A DNA stretch of 7,484 nt from Novosphingobium sp. GTDB lineage: Bacteria; Pseudomonadota; Alphaproteobacteria; Sphingomonadales; Sphingomonadaceae. The stretch is taken from contig JAQVEQ010000143.1 in assembly GCA_028697875.1 (NCBI GenBank), positions 1 to 7,484 on the forward strand, given 5' to 3'. How positions within the stretch are numbered: position 1 is the stretch's first letter; every line of letters starts with the position of its first letter. This document shows, in pieces, positions 6,402 to 7,484 of the stretch. The notes under the pieces were generated by a model. The model ran no database searches. It had not been told where the DNA came from and saw nothing but the letters and a program-made list of their open reading frames with translations. A program made the position numbers and the translations under genes.

Positions 6402-6905
6402 TCAATTCTGAGTGACGGCCGCCTTGGGCGTGACGGCCTCGGCTGTCAGGACAGGTGCCTCCGGCGCCTTGGCCAGCGCGGCGGCCAGGGCCCGGGTTTC
6501 CACGCAGGAATCCCCGCACAGGCTCTGCAACTGGGCCAGGTTACGCCGCGCCTTCTCCAGCGCGCCCTTTTCGGCCAGCGCTTCGCCTTCGCCGGAAATG
6601 GCGGCGAAGTTGTTCGGGTCGCGTTGCAGCATTTCGCGGTAGTAATGGATCGCCTTGCCTTGCAGCCCTTCGCTGCGCGCAGCCCGCGCAAGGTCGAGAT
6701 AGAGCGCGTTATAGGCCGGATCGATCGCCAGCGCAGCCTCGAATGCGTCGATCGCGGCTTGCGTTTCGCCCGCGTCCAGCGCCGCCTCGCCCTGCGCCTG
6801 CAGCGCGACCGCCGCTTCCACCGGAGCCCCGGTCGCCCCATTGCCGGCGCTGGCGCTCAACGCGCAGAACAGCGACAGGGCAATCGCGGCAGGGTAATAA
6901 CGCAT
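6402..6905 (-). CDS. Small exported TPR-repeat protein
   Basis: A 167-residue tetratricopeptide-repeat protein of unknown function. The first 20 residues (MRYYPAAIALSLFCALSASA) look like a Sec signal peptide with cleavage after ASA, so the mature protein is probably periplasmic. Two clear and one partial TPR-like helical pairs follow: about 34-67 (ALQAQGEAALDAGETQAAID), 68-101 (YLDLARAARSEGLQGKAIHY) and 104-130. Cys130 and Cys134 (CGDSC) form a CX3C pair that could make a disulfide outside the cytoplasm. The C-terminal 30 residues are Ala/Pro-rich and probably disordered. The start at 6905 is set by a perfect AAGGAG 6 bases upstream and by the signal peptide; longer in-frame starts would bury it. 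It follows the rsmB-like gene on the same strand after 59 bases. TPR proteins act as protein-binding scaffolds; the partner is unknown. Confidence 0.85.
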   Translation of the reverse strand: MRYYPAAIALSLFCALSASAGNGATGAPVEAAVALQAQGEAALDAGETQAAIDAFEAALAIDPAYNALYLDLARAARSEGLQGKAIHYYREMLQRDPNNFAAISGEGEALAEKGALEKARRNLAQLQSLCGDSCVETRALAAALAKAPEAPVLTAEAVTPKAAVTQN

Positions 6906-6911
6906 CGCAAA

Positions 6912-6917
6912 CTCCTT
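6912..6917 (-). promoter_or_regulatory. Shine-Dalgarno of the TPR gene
   Basis: AAGGAG on the minus strand with a 6-base spacer to the ATG at 6905. It decides this start over the in-frame upstream ATG at 6929, which has no such site. Confidence 0.75.
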
Positions 6918-6964
6918 CAGGGCAGGCATCGCAAATAAAGACCGATCCGCCATGAATCGAGATG

Positions 6965-7484
6965 CTAACACGGTGAAACGAGACGTGCGACGAAAAATCC
7001 GTCGGTCCCGTCGCGATGCGGCGTCAGGCGCAGCCCCGGCCCGCGCGCATGTCCGGCGGGAAGCGCCAGGGCGTCCGCCCGCCAGCCCGGATGGGCGGCA
7101 AGAAAGCGCTCCGCCTGGCCCGCCCCCTCTTCGTCGAGCAGCGAACAGACCACGTAGAGCAACCGCCCGCCCGGCCTGACCAGCGTGGCGGCCAGATCCA
7201 GCACGTGCTGCTGTATGCCGCAGGTACGCGCCAGTTCCGCTTCGTCGAGCCGCCAGCGCGCTTCGGGATTGCGCCGCCACGTGCCGGTGCCGGAACAGGG
7301 AGCGTCGATCAGGACGGCATCGGCCTTGCCCTGCCAGTCCTCCAGCGCCGCCGCTTCGCGACCCGGATCGAGCAGGCGCGTTTCCACATTGGCCACTCCG
7401 GCCCGTTCGGCGCGCGGGGCAAGCCGCGACAGCCGCGTCCGGTCGACATCGCAGGCCAGCAGGCGTCCGCGATTGTCCATCGCC
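6965..7484 (-). CDS. rsmB: 16S rRNA m5C methyltransferase (RsmB/Sun type), C-terminal part, cut by window edge
   Basis: The last 173 codons of a SAM-dependent RNA cytosine-5 methyltransferase, which in E. coli (RsmB) methylates C967 of 16S rRNA. The start lies beyond the window: the frame is open through base 7483, and the first visible Met (7480-7478) is an internal residue in the stretch just after the SAM-binding motif. Numbered from that Met, LLACDVD (7-13) is the acidic end of the second Rossmann strand, and DAPCSGTGTWRRNPE (59-73) is motif IV with Cys62. YVVCSLLDEEG (109-119) is motif VI, where Cys112 corresponds to the catalytic nucleophile; TCS is more usual here. HRDGTDGFFVARL (155-167) is the standard family ending. 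Other RsmB/NOP2-like paralogues, such as RsmF, are possible because the N-terminal NusB-like domain that distinguishes RsmB is not visible. Confidence 0.88.
   Translation of the reverse strand, partial: AMDNRGRLLACDVDRTRLSRLAPRAERAGVANVETRLLDPGREAAALEDWQGKADAVLIDAPCSGTGTWRRNPEARWRLDEAELARTCGIQQHVLDLAATLVRPGGRLLYVVCSLLDEEGAGQAERFLAAHPGWRADALALPAGHARGPGLRLTPHRDGTDGFFVARLVSPC

Noticed and set aside
6906..7280. An N-terminal extension of the TPR protein back to 7280
   Set aside because: It runs through the coding region of the methyltransferase in another frame and would bury the signal peptide. A perfect AAGGAG supports 6905.
1..7484. tRNA or rRNA genes, CRISPR array, insertion sequence, prophage, toxin-antitoxin or defence genes
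   Set aside because: No direct-repeat array, transposase, integrase or RNA-gene signature was seen; nearly all bases are covered by recognised core-type genes.

Overview
The window is a GC-rich, tightly packed bacterial chromosome segment. The protein sequences and a hairpin repeat of a recognisable type point to an aerobic alphaproteobacterium, most likely a sphingomonad (Novosphingobium/Erythrobacter-like). This placement is an inference from sequence character, not from a database match. Eight protein-coding genes are supported; the two at the window edges are cut off. No tRNA, rRNA, CRISPR array, insertion sequence or phage gene was seen.

Left part (1-1748, minus strand): a DUF457/YdjM-type membrane protein gene is followed by the N-terminal half of a class I DNA photolyase gene (phrB). 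Their stop and start codons overlap as ATGA. Between this pair and the next genes lies an imperfect palindromic repeat (1772-1852) with a perfect 13-bp inner stem, typical of dispersed sphingomonad repeats.

Middle (1884-4793, minus strand): korA and korB encode a two-subunit 2-oxoglutarate:ferredoxin oxidoreductase. KorA is a fused gamma-alpha subunit. KorB carries the TPP site and the four cysteines for one [4Fe-4S] cluster. The enzyme makes succinyl-CoA and reduced ferredoxin from 2-oxoglutarate. No ferredoxin gene is nearby. The korA leader has a perfect 7-bp GC hairpin one base upstream of a strong Shine-Dalgarno sequence.

Right part (4942-7484): divergent from korA, an HSL-family esterase gene and rppH (RNA pyrophosphohydrolase) form a plus-strand pair with another ATGA overlap. 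They converge on a minus-strand pair: the C-terminal part of an RsmB-type 16S rRNA m5C methyltransferase and a small exported TPR protein.

The genes are mostly housekeeping or central metabolism. I see no convincing undescribed multi-gene system. The points most worth a second look are the korAB pair and its leader, the coupling of a YdjM-like protein to photolyase, the short overlapping reading frames ahead of the esterase, and the palindromic repeat.
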